Shown: positions 11,628 through 22,152 of the stretch, piece after piece
Position numbering within the stretch: the stretch's first letter is position 1
Layout: every line of letters starts with the position of its first letter
Source of the DNA: Ypsolopha sequella
Lineage: Eukaryota > Arthropoda > Insecta > Lepidoptera > Ypsolophidae
Length of the DNA stretch: 64,000 nt
Direction: 5' to 3'
Assembly (NCBI GenBank): GCA_934047225.1
Contig: OW203987.1
Span: 7,901,501 to 7,965,500 of the forward strand
The notes under the pieces: model-generated
What the model was told of the DNA's origin: nothing
The model's input: the letters and a program-made list of their open reading frames with translations, nothing else
Database searches by the model: none
Made by a program: the position numbers and the translations under genes

Positions 11628-11893
11628 GACTATATAAGGTTAAATTAAGTTAGTTGGCGAAATTTGAAACATATGTAGAACATGTCCATATGAACAACCT
11701 CGTTTAAAATTTGTTTTCATCTTTCCATACTGGACCAGTCAGCTGATCGGGGCAATTTGTATGGGAGGAAGTGAAAAAAAGTTACGAATTTCGCTTAGCT
11801 CCCATACAAACTTTTGTTCTTATAGACTAGTACTACCTTTGAGTACTTGTTTTGAGTTTCGCCAACTAATATTATTTAACCTTATATACATGC
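11628..11893. repeat. Foldback repeat with ~43-bp arms
   Basis: The left arm (11628-11671, with GTTAGTTGGCGAAATTTG) matches the reverse complement of the right arm (11851-11893, with TTTCGCCAACTAATATTATT). An inner GTATGGGAG/CTCCCATAC pair extends the fold. Probably a degraded MITE. Confidence 0.5.
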
Positions 11894-12260
11894 TTCTTGT
11901 ATTGTGTAGATATCCACTAAGAAGTGATTTTAGGAAATTTCCAGGGGTTCAGGAGAAATGGGAATCACGTGAGGTGGCGTCCGCTTGTTACATATATAAA
12001 ACAAAAAAATTACCTAAATCCAAAGATGTGTGTATCTGTGGTAGTTAGATACACGTGTAAACCAGAGTTGGCACTACGCCATATCTTCAGTTTACATACT
12101 TGTTTCAAGTTTAAAGTTACGATGTATTTTGTAAAACTATGACAGAAATAAATTTCCATGTTTAAACACTTGGCGATTTATCCATCGCAAGGAGATATAA
12201 ATTAACATTATATCATTGCAGTATAGAAACGCAGAAAGAAAAGTAAATCTGGATGTGAGG

Positions 12261-12338
12261 AGCTCTGAACCGGGAATCGAACACGGGACCTCTCGCTTGC
12301 CAGGCGATTGCTCTAACCTCTGAGCTATCCAGCCCCCC
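12261..12338 (-). repeat. tRNA-like head (Ala-GGC-like), probably SINE-derived
   Basis: On the minus strand an A-box-like TAGCTCAGAGGTTAGAGC and a B-box-like GTTCGATTCCC have correct spacing around an anticodon-like loop CTGGCAA closed by CGC/GCG, which would read as GGC. The outer stem GGGGCT/AGCTCC can pair, but the overall cloverleaf is irregular. It is followed on the minus strand by non-tRNA sequence, so a SINE head or tRNA pseudogene is likelier than a working tRNA gene. Confidence 0.5.
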
Positions 12339-12557
12339 TATTGTGTATCTTTAGTTGCCAACTGCACGAGGTGCCTATCATCAAAAACATAGCTAAAAAC
12401 TGAAATTTCAAAATTGCCTTTAGTGGGTATTGAACTATTAACAATCTGTGTCGTCACTTCAAGTGCGAAAATATCCTTAGGACATCGGAATTCGATAGTA
12501 TATCTATGTTTTTGATGATAGACACCCGGTCCAGAAGGCAACTAGAGATACACAATA
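12339..12557. repeat. Inverted repeat next to the tRNA-like head
   Basis: The left arm begins TATTGTGTATCTTTAGTTGC and the right arm read backwards begins TATTGTGTATCTCTAGTTGC; both run through CTATCATCAAAAACATAG. Arms are about 55 bp. A 67-codon open frame on the minus strand spans it but has no family resemblance. Confidence 0.6.
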
Positions 12558-13026
12558 GGCCCGCAGGTCTCAACACAACTCGTGAATTTGCCGATGTGTA
12601 TTTTGTAAAGATAGATAGTATGAATATTATGTTATTATATTCCCGAGTGGGAGTCAGTGTACCCGAGTGTTAAGAGGCTATGCGAATTTTATTTTTGTAA
12701 CTGTCACTCCAAGCGAAAAATCGCGCAGTTCGAGAGGTGCGGATTCATGGCAAAAGGGAAAAAAGTTGGTTTTATATTTTTATTAAAAAAACTAAAATAG
12801 CTAGCTAAATTTCAAATATCAAATCTCTAGATATTGTTAAAACACACATAATAAAATATGTTTGAGTTCCTATATGGTTCCTATTCGTCAAACGAGGAGA
12901 AAAAGTGTGTTTGAAGACCTCATTTCAACAATTATTTCTATCGAGGAAAATTTATCCAAACATGTTTTCCGATTTCAAAACCCTAGATTATATAGTCAAA
13001 ATGCATAAACTAGAAACTGATGATAA
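12558..13026. other. Intergenic, no gene seen
   Basis: AT-rich, with no recognised motif or repeat partner. Confidence 0.4.
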
Positions 13027-13058
13027 TTTTCTGTGTATTTCATGAAATACACAGAAAA
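13027..13058. repeat. Perfect 32-bp palindrome
   Basis: The half-site TTTTCTGTGTATTTCA is followed directly by its exact reverse complement, with no spacer. No element edges are visible around it. Confidence 0.8.
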
Positions 13059-14138
13059 AAAAACACCCGTATTTTTTTAGCATATCGCCTTAACTGGGAA
13101 ATGCACAGTCACAGTCCACTCTCGGTACACCCTCGTCTCACCGACGATTATTCCGTCCAACGTCGTCTGTCGTACCAACGTGATCGGTGGTGAGCTTTTT
13201 AGAGCAGTTTAATTTTACTGTTCAGCAAATAGTAAGTATTAGGTATTACGAATAATAGGTAGTATGAATAATACTTGCGATTGTCGGCACTTGTAAAAAT
13301 ACTTGTACTGATTCACTAATAATATTAATCTATAAAAGAACAGAAAAGCGGTATAAATTAATTTACCTGCCACAATTGGTAAGTTGGCAAGTACCTTACA
13401 CCTGTAATAGTTGTTATATCATCGCAACATCGGGGACATCATTATCTGCATGGGCATATCATATTTCTGTCAAAACAAAGAGGGTCGCCTCGCTCTGCTT
13501 TGCTCGGCTCCCCAAATTTATCAACATGTAAATCTAACTCGCTCCTCCTCAATCCCCACGTGGTCGCACCAATTTTAGACTTTTGGTGAAAGATTTCGAC
13601 TTCATACTTTACGATCTGCCCAATTTTATGATCCGCCCACAACAGTTACATAACTAGGACAAACTGGTAGAGTAAAGCGTTCGAAAATCATGTTAAAGAA
13701 TATAATATATGTTGGCGCCTTAAAAGACGGTCTCGAATCTCGCAAACCATCTAACAAAATAAAACATAACTTTGACATTAAGACTTCAACTTTAAACGTC
13801 TCCACATCTGCAACAAAGAAAATAAAAGGGATGCTCTGGAAACACTTGAAATAAATGAAATCGCGCAGTGATCAAATCAAATAATTTTATTCAATTAGAC
13901 AACAATGGTCCATTATTGTTCGTAAACGTATCTTATGTTAGTAATCTTATTCTAAATTATTATAAAATTTAGTTTCTAAGCTATTAACAATTTGGTGAGG
14001 TGACAAATGAGTGGTGAATCGTATCTCACTGAAATGTTATTCAGAATACAGTTAGAACTGGCCCACACCCTGCAGAGAAACGAGGCGGCTCGTCTCCGCA
14101 AAATGAACAAAAAACTTTTGAACGAGGAGCGGTTTAGC
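13059..14138. other. Intergenic, no gene assigned
   Basis: An open frame at 14007-14231 (+) starts with an unrecognised Glu/Arg/Leu-rich stretch and then runs into the foldback repeat at 14139, so its C-terminal half is transposon sequence. Nothing else supports a gene. Confidence 0.35.
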
Positions 14139-14625
14139 AGCTGGATTATTGAAAACCCGCCATTTCTAATCAATCGAAACAGAACACTTAATTATATTCA
14201 AAATTTACTCAAAATTTACTCAACGAGGTAACGCTGCCAGCCTGCTAGGTACTCTCCCGCACAACGACAGCGACCTTGATAGAATTTTTTATTTAGTTTA
14301 ATTTAAAATATGATTTGGTTTTAATTTAATTTTTTTTTTGTTATGTATTTGATTTATTAAATATTATTGAAGTGAGTGTTAAAAAATTTACTTAATAGTT
14401 CCTCAAAAACTTTTAAATTTTAATTTTAAAATTGGAATTTTAGAATTTAAAACTTTAGTATTCTAATTTACAGAAACCAATGGAAACTTTGCGATAACAG
14501 TTTACACAAAACATAGGTAATATGGTTTTGTTGAGGAACTATTGAGTAAAATTTTAATGTAAGTGTTCTATTTCGATTAATTAGAAAAAGGCAGGGTTTT
14601 CACAAACCACTCTTAAAAAAATGGG
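14139..14625. mobile_element. AACCCGCC foldback element split by transposon tail
   Basis: The left arm (14139-14222: AAAACCCGCCATTTCTAATC, then AACAGAACACTTAA) and the right arm (14455-14625: ACAGAAACCAATGG, GTTTTGTTGAGGAACTATTG, AAAAGGCAGGG) belong to the same family as 46654-46990. Between them lies foreign sequence including the C-terminus at 14233-14301. Confidence 0.55.
14233..14301 (+). pseudogene. Second copy of the SLLGTLP...FYLV C-terminus
   Basis: The frame reads AASLLGTLPHNDSDLDRI then FYLV and a stop at 14299-14301, matching the end of the remnant at 2586-2789. The 3' sequence ATTTAGTTTAATTT is shared as well. Only 22 codons remain. It sits between the two arms of a foldback element, so it was inserted there or carried along. 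Confidence 0.6.
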
Positions 14626-14839
14626 ACCTGATAACAGTGGGGCAGTGGGGACTGTTTTATGATTTCAAGTAACCATTATTTATTCATATTTGTTTTATTC
14701 CTTAATTTGTTCGTGATATGTAATTTACTGATGTTTAATATTAAATTTGCCTGGGCTCTTAATGCTACAAACATCGGTCTTTGATTTCTCATAACTTTAA
14801 TTTTCCCCATTTTAAGGGAAAAATCTAAATTTCACTACT

Positions 14840-15283
14840 ACATTCAGATTTGACACAAGTGTTACAATCATCGAAAAAAATATTGGGAAGATCATTAAAA
14901 TCGCGGAAAATGTTGGAAATAGTATAATCAGTCTACGGACCTATTTAAAAAAAATTGAGGGGTAAAGAAATGCTAAAGAAAGTAGCATTTCCAATTTTTT
15001 TTTTATTTCTTTCGTTATTTCTAAAGAAATACTCAAATATTCAACATTTTTCCTGTGTACAAAAATCACGCAAACATTCGATATTCAATATTCAATTTGA
15101 GACCAAAAAATCTTTTTTTCGTGTTTTTCGTAATTTTAGTGATCTTTCAGAATTTTTTTCTTGATAATTTTGATACTTGTGTCAAATCAGAGAAACAAAT
15201 GATGTTTTTTAATATTCTTGATATTCTGATTTAATATGCTAAATTATCCAAACTTGAGAGAGCATGTTTAGTGGAGCCGACCC
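14840..15283. mobile_element. Truncated copy of the 1772-2373 element family
   Basis: It shares CAGATTTGACACAAGTGTTA near its start, a TTTAGTGATCTTTCAGAATT block, and the right end with ATTATCCAAACTTGAGAG and CCGACCCTTA. The first ~120 bp of the family are missing. The flanking right tetranucleotide is TTAC rather than TTAA. Confidence 0.65.
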
Positions 15284-15734
15284 TTACTGGAAAATTACGT
15301 GGAGGTTGCCTTAAGTGCAAAATTGCAAAAATACCGTATTAAATTGAATTAACATGTTTATCAAAAATTAAGCTTATTCGAAAGCTTAAAGAAGAAGCAT
15401 GCTTGACTCGATTTATTAATGTAGAAGAAACAAAAGAAGTTTCTGTTATCTGGCTACCTCTTAAGAAGACATGCGTGAGCATATGTATGTATGTCATAAA
15501 ACTGCGTTTATTGACTTGGTCGAATGCGTCACCCGTGCAAGTGGCGTGCTCCCACCCGGGCGTGAGTAAACGAGTTATCCCACTTAATTGACTAGGTCAC
15601 AGTATTTATAACCAAAGTCATTTATAACGGTTTAGTAGCGAAAATTGTTATTTGATCAACTTTTTAGTATTAAAACTAAGGGGTTTACAGACTTTTATGA
15701 ATCGGTTGATGAATGTGAAGGAACGGACGACGCG
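15284..15734. other. Spacer, no gene seen
   Basis: A 62-codon open frame at 15403-15591 shows no motifs. Nothing else stands out. Confidence 0.35.
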
Positions 15735-15850
15735 TGGTGGGTCAAAAATGCCTTACTGCAGACCGTCATAAAGAAAAAATTTGCATATCTGAGTATATGA
15801 CAGATACGTACTCCTGCAATTCATTATGATGGTCAAAGTGGCAGGCAAAA
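15735..15850 (+). pseudogene. RTE LINE C-terminal fragment, decayed
   Basis: The codons for LLQTV, then KKFAYL, followed in shifted frames by remnants of the LLQLI and KVAGKR blocks, match the better preserved fragment at 45739-46011. In full elements this region follows the reverse transcriptase domain. There are several frame breaks; it is dead. Confidence 0.55.
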
Positions 15851-15939
15851 GATATCTGTAAATCTGCAAAATCTTTTTGAAGTCTGTAAGTAAGAATTAC
15901 AAAAATATTAAACTTTTTAAATTTTTGAAATTCTAATTT

Positions 15940-16095
15940 ACAGATACCAATGGAAACTTTGCGATGGCAGTATACACAAAAAAAAAGGTAAAAAATTTTT
16001 GTTGAATAACTGTGGAATGAATTTTGAATTTCAGTTTTCTGTTTCGATTAATTAGAAAAACGCGGGTTTTTCACAATCCGGCTGCAAATCTGCTC
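15940..16095. repeat. AACCCGCC foldback family, one arm
   Basis: It shows ACAGATACCAATGG, CTTTGCGATGG, AATTAGAAAAACGCGGG and CACAATCCGGCTGC. No matching left arm is evident. Confidence 0.6.
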
Positions 16096-16509
16096 CAAAT
16101 ATGATAAACAAAAATAAAGAAAATACGCGATCTTGACCAAAAAAAATGTGTCAATGTAATGTACGAGTACGTCATAACTTAACCCTCTGCTGGATAGCTG
16201 AATACGGAACCCTATATGGATTCACGTTAAAAATTTCCCCACCAAAAACATAAATGTGAATAAGAGGCCCAGTTCAATACAAAGGCAGTGCAGCATTGTC
16301 GGCTTCGCCGAAAAAAGAACTGAGATCACATTGGGTGCCAATGTTTATGAAGGTTCGTTCAGCCATAACATAACTTAACTGCAATCATGTACATCGTTCT
16401 TCACCATCTACCATCCATTGCTACCGAATTTGTAGAACTTGGCAAGATTTCATAGTGCAATATCGTAAAAGGGTTTAAACATTTTTGTATGGAAGCTCGC
16501 GTACCGAGA
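16096..16509. other. Spacer, no gene seen
   Basis: Contains a small hairpin CGGCTTCGCCG near 16300. No gene. Confidence 0.35.
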
Positions 16510-17119
16510 ATCCGCCATCTTGTATTTTTTTTCAAGATCGCGTCGCACAATAAAACGTGTACCTATATATGGATAGGGGACATATCTACAAACAAAAAAA
16601 TTTTGATCGTATAATGTTTTAAAGCGTCACGTTATCGAGATAATTAGAGTTAAAGATTTCCAGATGATTTTACCCATTGTTGCATAATTATACAACATTA
16701 ATTTTGCTCGACATCCATTTGAAACAATATACGTAAACAATAAATAAATTATATTTTTTTTTTCACTGTTAAACAGCTCTAGATACAGTCCTTTTGAGCC
16801 AATCATTAACTTGCAAAGTTGTAACAATGTAACTTTCAACTTAAATAATTAAATTGTTTTCTTTGATTATATTTGTTTTATTTCCTCATACTATGCATTG
16901 AAAAACGTAGTATGATCCACGGGCGTAAGAGCAATAAATTACTCGGTTACGTTTAAAACACTCGCTACGCTCGTGTTTTAAATCATCCTCGTGATTTATT
17001 CCTTTTCGCCCTTGTACCATAAACTACTATTACATATTTTCTTTTTTTATAAGTCCCCTATCGATATATAAGGTTTCATTGTGCGACGCAACTTTCAAAA
17101 AACACCAAGATGGCGGCTC
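16510..17119. mobile_element. TIR element (CCGCCATCTTG ends) hosting a hairpin repeat
   Basis: The outer inverted repeats pair CCGCCATCTTGT (from 16512) with CAAGATGGCGG (to 17116), and TCGCGTCGCACAAT plus ATATGGATAGGGGACAT with CCCCTATCGATATAT plus CATTGTGCGACGC. Between the arms lies most of a copy of the dispersed hairpin repeat (16763-17035), indicating nesting. Confidence 0.6.
16763..17035 (+). repeat. Dispersed hairpin repeat, copy 1 of 4
   Basis: It shares with 21321-21678, 30021-30322 and 63130-63526 the blocks CACTGTT.A, GATACAGTCCTTTTGAGCC, TATTTGTTTTATTTCC, AAAACGTAGTATGAT and the 3' hairpin GGGCGTAAGAGCAATAAATT...CGCCC. The first ~130 bp of the longer copies are missing here. Confidence 0.75.
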
Positions 17120-17930
17120 CGAACTATGTCAAAGTGTTAGAACCTCTGAAACATATTTCATTTGAGTATAAACAATGTCCTAATCTAATAATATTCATTG
17201 ATAGGTGCCCATACAGATATAGGTCATTTAATAAATTAAAATATTCCGGTAGAGAAGCTTTTACCGCTAAAAGGCATTTTTACCGGTATTGTGCCTTTGG
17301 GGATGCTTTCGTGCTTTAACGAAATTGTTTTTACTCGTATTATTTAATGTTACATCGCGATGAGAACATTGTTTTAAGTATGTTGTGTTTAAAAGTAAGA
17401 AGTTTTTATTTATTTATTTTTAGAATAATTAATATTATTTTCATATAAGTACGAAATTCAGCCAGTAATAGTGGCCCAGGTGATTTTCAAATGTCATAGA
17501 GGGCTTTGCTAATTTTTTTTTTATCAGGCAATCGTAGACAATATCCTGTAGGTATATGTATATGTATAGGTATATTAGATATATGTATATATATTATGAA
17601 CTGAATATGTATTTTTATAATTATTTTTACTATCTAGGCATTTGCATGTAAATTTCATGTAGTTTATTATATTATTATATTTTGAACTATAAGGTATCAA
17701 CTATTATTTTTATCTTGTTTCTGTATAAGTATTATCGTACAATATGAATATCTTATTTATATCAAATATTCCTATCAATTTTGGTTTGCTGGAAGAAATC
17801 TCATTATTGAGATATATTATAATAGATATATTAATACGCCATTGTACATTACTTTTATCATGTAATTTAGAATTAAGTTTTCTGTGTGCATTAAGAATAA
17901 ATAATTATTATAAAATATATACTAGGGCAA
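17120..17930. other. Intergenic, no gene seen
   Basis: AT-rich, with ATGTATATGTATA-type low complexity around 17560-17600. Open frames at 17110-17319 and 17744-18001 show no motifs. Confidence 0.4.
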
Positions 17931-18150
17931 TTTTTGGTTTCGCCATAGACATTTTGGTCGATCTGCTGCTGGAAGGCGGCTGGCACGAATTCCATGTCTA
18001 ATACAACGTCTATCTGGTCATCGGGAGCTCTCGTCTGGCACGAACTCATAGCTCCAGTGTAACATGGCTCTTTTGGCGCGTGGATCGGTCGTGGTTAAAA
18101 TCGGAACTAATGCTGCTACCCTATCCCTTGTTTCGCAGCTGCGCCCCCCT
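17931..18150. repeat. Segment shared with 45480-45575
   Basis: GCTCTTTTGGCGCGTGGAT, then GTCGTGGT, AAATCGGAA and TAATGCTGCT, TATCCCTTG occur in the same order at about 45505-45565. Both are in the + orientation. Probably two copies of an old mobile element; class unknown. Confidence 0.5.
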
Positions 18151-18557
18151 GTCACTGTCATCCACGTGCCAAAAAATACTTGTAGCCTCAGGCCCTTCGC
18201 ACATGGAGCTACTTAAAAAAACAGTTAGTTGCTTGAGCAGCACCGGCCATACATTCTCATATGAGGTTCGCACACTACGCCACTAGTCACCAACCGGTTA
18301 GTAACGCGTAAGCAACTGATCACGCGTGATGCGCCGTGCCGGTCGCCGCGCTACTGGTTACCAGTGTTTTCAGATTTTTTGTTGTGAAAAATGAACAAAC
18401 AAACAAGAAATATTAAATTTTGTGAGCAGAAATAACAGAAGTGACTGAAACCTTGCAACTTGAGTAGCGTTGTGTACAAGGTGCAGTTTCTAACTGGTTT
18501 GTAATTGTTATTACTGATTAGTTCCGTCATTTTTAGGGTGCCGTACCCAAAGGCAAA
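18151..18557. other. Spacer with partial inverted repeat
   Basis: CACTAGTCACCAACCGGTTAG near 18281 and CTACTGGTTACCAGTG near 18351 pair imperfectly, perhaps one end of a MITE. A GGGTGCCGTACCCAAAGG block at 18537 belongs to the common lepidopteran repeat end. No gene. Confidence 0.35.
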
Positions 18558-18631
18558 AATTTTAGTACTGAAAATTGAGTTTCCTTCAAATTCTCTATAG
18601 AAAACGGCAATTTCATATGTAAAGACCTATT
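18558..18631 (-). repeat. Terminal fragment of the GGTCTTTACATATGAA MITE
   Basis: Reverse complement of the left end of 11026-11519: TTTAGTACTG, GAGTTTCCTTCAAATTCTC, AAAACGGCAATTTCATATG and TAAAGACCT. Confidence 0.65.
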
Positions 18632-19506
18632 TTTAATACTGCCGGGACCTGTACTATACATAATTTTCAAGGCATGCATGTGACTCTAGTGTTTTCTTTC
18701 ACCGTCAGCAAGTAGTACAAAATATGCACATTAATTAAAAAAACTATCATTTGTGCATGCTCGACTGATATTCAAAAATCCAGCGTCCTACCGACTGAGA
18801 TACTCAAAGGGAAGATGTGGGTGTCGTGTTCACCCCGAAAGCTTTGGTTTTCAAAAACTCTAAAATCGTCTTAAAGACAAATCACAGTTATAAAAATTGT
18901 TGGTTCGTCAACCACTTGGAAGGGTACTCTGAAGTCGAATATCGTCTGGTCGTATATCAGTATCTATCACACTTTCTATGCATGCGTCAGAGATGGACGT
19001 ATGCTCGAACGATAAACGATTAACCGAATATTTTTTGGAAGTACCGTGCCAGTTCAAAAACGAATATTTTATGTATAAAAAGTTTTTCTGTAAGTTTTGT
19101 CTCCCCCCAAAAACGAATCCCAGCTACGGGCCTGGAGGCCTTTTAATGAATGTGTAAAGTTAGTGCACTACTCTGCATCGACCTAAAACATTACGGTACA
19201 CATCACGTTAAGGCTTCATCACTCAATGAACGAATTACTGTGTATCACCCTTATGGTCAGTCGACACGCGAACGTAGCCCAGCTACGACAAAACTTTAGT
19301 GGTGGTTTCAATGCAATTTGGTTCATTTTTCAACGTAAATAAGGACTTCGTCGAGGGACTTCTTTGGTGTCGCGAGCTACAGCAGTTACTACCGGGACTT
19401 GGACGTTAAGGCGTTCAGAATCCAGATTCAGATTGGAATAGTGCACGGATGCCAGTATTTTCCCTTTATCTGACAGAGTCCTTTGTTTGTGTCTAAGATT
19501 GCCCAA
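18632..19506. other. Intergenic, no gene seen
   Basis: No recognisable coding sequence; no repeat partner found. Confidence 0.4.
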
Positions 19507-19660
19507 TTAAGGTGGTTCCGTCGGAATAATTAGCAACTCGATTCGTTGTGGTTGAAATTTCGAACAAAACCATATTAAAATAAAGTCCTTATCAGCTCGC
19601 ACTGCAATATGGCTGTTACGTCAGTCGCTGCGGCTGACAAGTGCGAAAATAGTGTGTTTT
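19507..19660 (+). repeat. Left end of a TTAAGG-type MITE
   Basis: It begins TTAAGGTGGTTCCGTCGG and continues with AATTAGCAACTCGAT and CTGCAATATGG; relatives are 19993-20190 and the foldback at 9229-9876. No right end was found. Confidence 0.5.
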
Positions 19661-19992
19661 TAATTTATTTTATCTAAAGTAAAATTAATTTCCAAGAACT
19701 GAGAAAACCAAATAATTTTATATTATTTCGTCTACATATTTATAAATTTTCATACTGTTTCGATAAAAACTGCAGTAGTTATGTTGTTACAAGTAAACAA
19801 AAAATCGAATACTAAGGGTAAACTTAGAATTTTCTTGCTTCACTTCTGTGTGTTGTAATGAAATTCAGGAAATACCAGATCACTATTTGTATCATGCAGA
19901 TTACTATGTATTTTTCTTCTATTGAAAAATGCTATAGTTACCGTATAAAATGGTTACAAAGTGTCTTAGTTCAAGGTCGTTGGCGTTGCTAG
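19661..19992. other. Spacer, no gene seen
   Basis: AT-rich interval between two same-orientation MITE ends; it may be the interior of the first one. Confidence 0.3.
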
Positions 19993-20190
19993 AAACCTTA
20001 AGGCGATTACCATCGCCAAATTAGCAGCTCGATATTTGTCAGAACGAATATCAACGGAAGCGACATTGAAATAAGGTTCATATCAGTGCCCAATGCATAG
20101 TGGCTTTTACGACGCTCGCTGCGTCCTTGATAGGGCGAAATTGGAGAAAATTATACTTTTCACGTGGACGTGATTGTTCGATTGAATAAT
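19993..20190 (+). repeat. Second left end of the TTAAGG-type MITE
   Basis: It begins TTAAGGCGATTACCATCGCC, then AATTAGCAGCTCGATATTTG, ACATTGAAATAAGGTTCATA and ACTTTTCACGTGGACG, paralleling the arm of 9229-9876. Same orientation as the neighbouring copy at 19507. Confidence 0.55.
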
Positions 20191-20884
20191 CCTATGTTAT
20201 ATTTATAGCTATCAAATTTATCTATTTATCAAAGCATAACTGAATTCAATCAGCCAAGCCACTCTGGAGCAGTAGGAAATTCAAGCCAAAAAATACCATT
20301 TAGTTAATAAATTTTTTCATGTAGAAGTTTTGGTGGAATGAAAAAGAAAAATGTTGCATATGTTGTCTAAAAGCTGATTATTCATAATACAGTTTTTCAT
20401 TATTTTTGGTTTGGCCGTAAACAAGGGGTAGGCTTTAGAAAGTACCCATTTGGCAATATGGGTCTTAATTAAATCTTTTACATATATAAGGCTCTTAATT
20501 AAATCTTTTACTTTTTATTAAAATAGCTTTCATTTTGCTCGCAGATATTTTCCTGATACAAGTTCTTCAGAGTTCATATTTGTATACGATACGATATTTT
20601 TATCGTATTTAGAAAGGCAATTCTAAACGTTTTATGCCTATTTATATAATTTTATTAAAGTAAATATAACAAATTATATTATTCTTAATACCGGATTTTT
20701 AACTCACGTATGTATAATGTTGGCTAAATGCCAACTGTTTCACTGATCAAATTTCGGCATTTTCAAGGCGAGTGTCGTTTTTAGGACAAATAGTAAAAAA
20801 GGTTATGATGCTAAAATTAAGTGAATGTAAGTTAAGATTAGAGACGAGCAAGTATTATTGTCTTGAGAAAGCAAAGCTATTTTT
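20191..20884. other. Intergenic, no gene seen
   Basis: Contains a small direct duplication around CTTAATTAAATCTTTTAC (20464-20511). No gene. Confidence 0.4.
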
Positions 20885-21205
20885 TCATATTTGACACGTT
20901 GTTAAGAGGATTTTGAAGAACCCGCCTTTTTCTAACTAAGCGAAACAGAACACTTAAATTCAAAATTTACTTAAAAGTTATTCAACAAAACCTTATTACT
21001 AGAATTTACTAGAATTATTAGAATTTCAAAAATGCAGAATTTAAATAATATTGTACTTCTAATTTACAGAAACCAATGGAAACTTTGCGATGGCAACATA
21101 CACAATACATTAGGTAATAAGGTTTTGTTTAGTAACTATTGAGTAAATTTTGATTTTTTTTTCACAAATTTTCACAACCCAGCTGCGGAACCGCTCTTTA
21201 GTAAA
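20885..21205. mobile_element. AACCCGCC foldback element, both arms
   Basis: The left arm has GAACCCGCCTTTTTCTAACT, AAACAGAACACTTAAATTC and TTCAACAAAACCTTATTAC. The right arm has ACAGAAACCAATGGAAAC, CTTTGCGATGGCAACATAC, GTAATAAGGTTTTGTTTAG and ACCGCTCTTTAG. The right arm has lost part of the AATTAGAAAAAGGCGGG block. No coding. Confidence 0.65.
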
Positions 21206-21320
21206 ATATGTCATGATTCACTATTTTTGAGTTCATTGTAAAGATTTTACGATATGAGTGTAGATAAAAGATATTTTGAAAATTCTTGTCGGTTCTCAAC
21301 AAAGCATACCCGTAAATACT

Positions 21321-21678
21321 CTTTTCAATGCAAGTGCTCGTAAAGGCCCACTTTTTATGCATCAAAAAAACCGAACAGAAAGTCGATTATTTTGCCCTAG
21401 GGCTTTTTTTTTAATTTATTTACGAGAAGTTCGCTAACATGCAACCTTTCTTGTGTACCATAAATGTTATACTTTTTTTTCACTGTTTAATGGCTCTGGA
21501 TACAGTTCTTTTGAGCCAATCATAATTTAAAGTTCACAAAATTATATTTGTTTTATTTCCACACACTATGCATTGGAAAACGTAGTATGATACACGGGCG
21601 TAAGAGCAATAAATTACTCGGTTACTCGTCCTCGTAATTTATTCCTTTGCGCCCTTGTAGCATAAACTACTATTACAT
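21321..21678 (+). repeat. Dispersed hairpin repeat, copy 2 of 4
   Basis: It starts TTTTCAATGCAAGTGCTCGT, then CCACTTTTTATGCATC, AGTCGATTATTTTG, the GATACAG..CTTTTGAGCC block and ends GCATAAACTACTATTACAT. The inner AAAACAC...GTGTTTT part of the hairpin is deleted here while the outer stem is kept. Confidence 0.75.
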
Positions 21679-22086
21679 AACCCGCCAATTAATACGGACT
21701 TTTGAAATTCTCACTAAAGAAACAGACACAAAGTTTGCAATAAAAGTGTCCATTTTCTGTTAGAAAAAACGCAACAAACTCATTCCAACCCAGATGAAAA
21801 GTTCCATGAATAGCTACAGAAGATTAACTCTTGTGCAGCAAACGATATCATCTAGTCAGCGACGAGGTATCGGCTGGGGGATCGGATGTGACGTCATTTC
21901 CTCCCAAAAATGACCGGTGAAAAGAGACGCGACTGATACAGACCTGCTGTTTTCTATCCTATCTCTGTAGGTGCTGTAGCAAACGTTGAATGAAAGGCAG
22001 TGTTGTCGGTGTTATACGAGTACGTTGTAGATATATGTGTATATAATGTTACATTGTTCTATTTAGAATACTTATGTAAAATAAAC
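21679..22086. other. Spacer, no gene seen
   Basis: A TGACGTCA lies at 21889-21896. No other feature recognised. Confidence 0.4.
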
Positions 22087-22152
22087 AGCGGTAGTTCAGT
22101 GGGCAGCACATTGGCTGGACTCAAAACCGGGTTCAAATCTTATTGGTCCAGA
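22087..22152 (+). repeat. tRNA-derived SINE head
   Basis: An A-box-like TAGTTCAGTGGGCAGCA (from 22092) and a B-box-like GGGTTCAAATC (22130-22140) are spaced as in a tRNA promoter. The sequence between and after does not fold into a convincing cloverleaf. The SINE body probably continues to about 22430. Confidence 0.5.

Noticed and set aside
12261..12338. Functional tRNA-Ala gene
   Set aside because: The A and B boxes are good, but acceptor and T stems do not pair consistently in one cloverleaf, and the flanks look like a SINE.
14007..14231. 74-codon + frame as a gene
   Set aside because: Its C-terminal third is foldback repeat sequence, and no motif or splice signal supports the rest.
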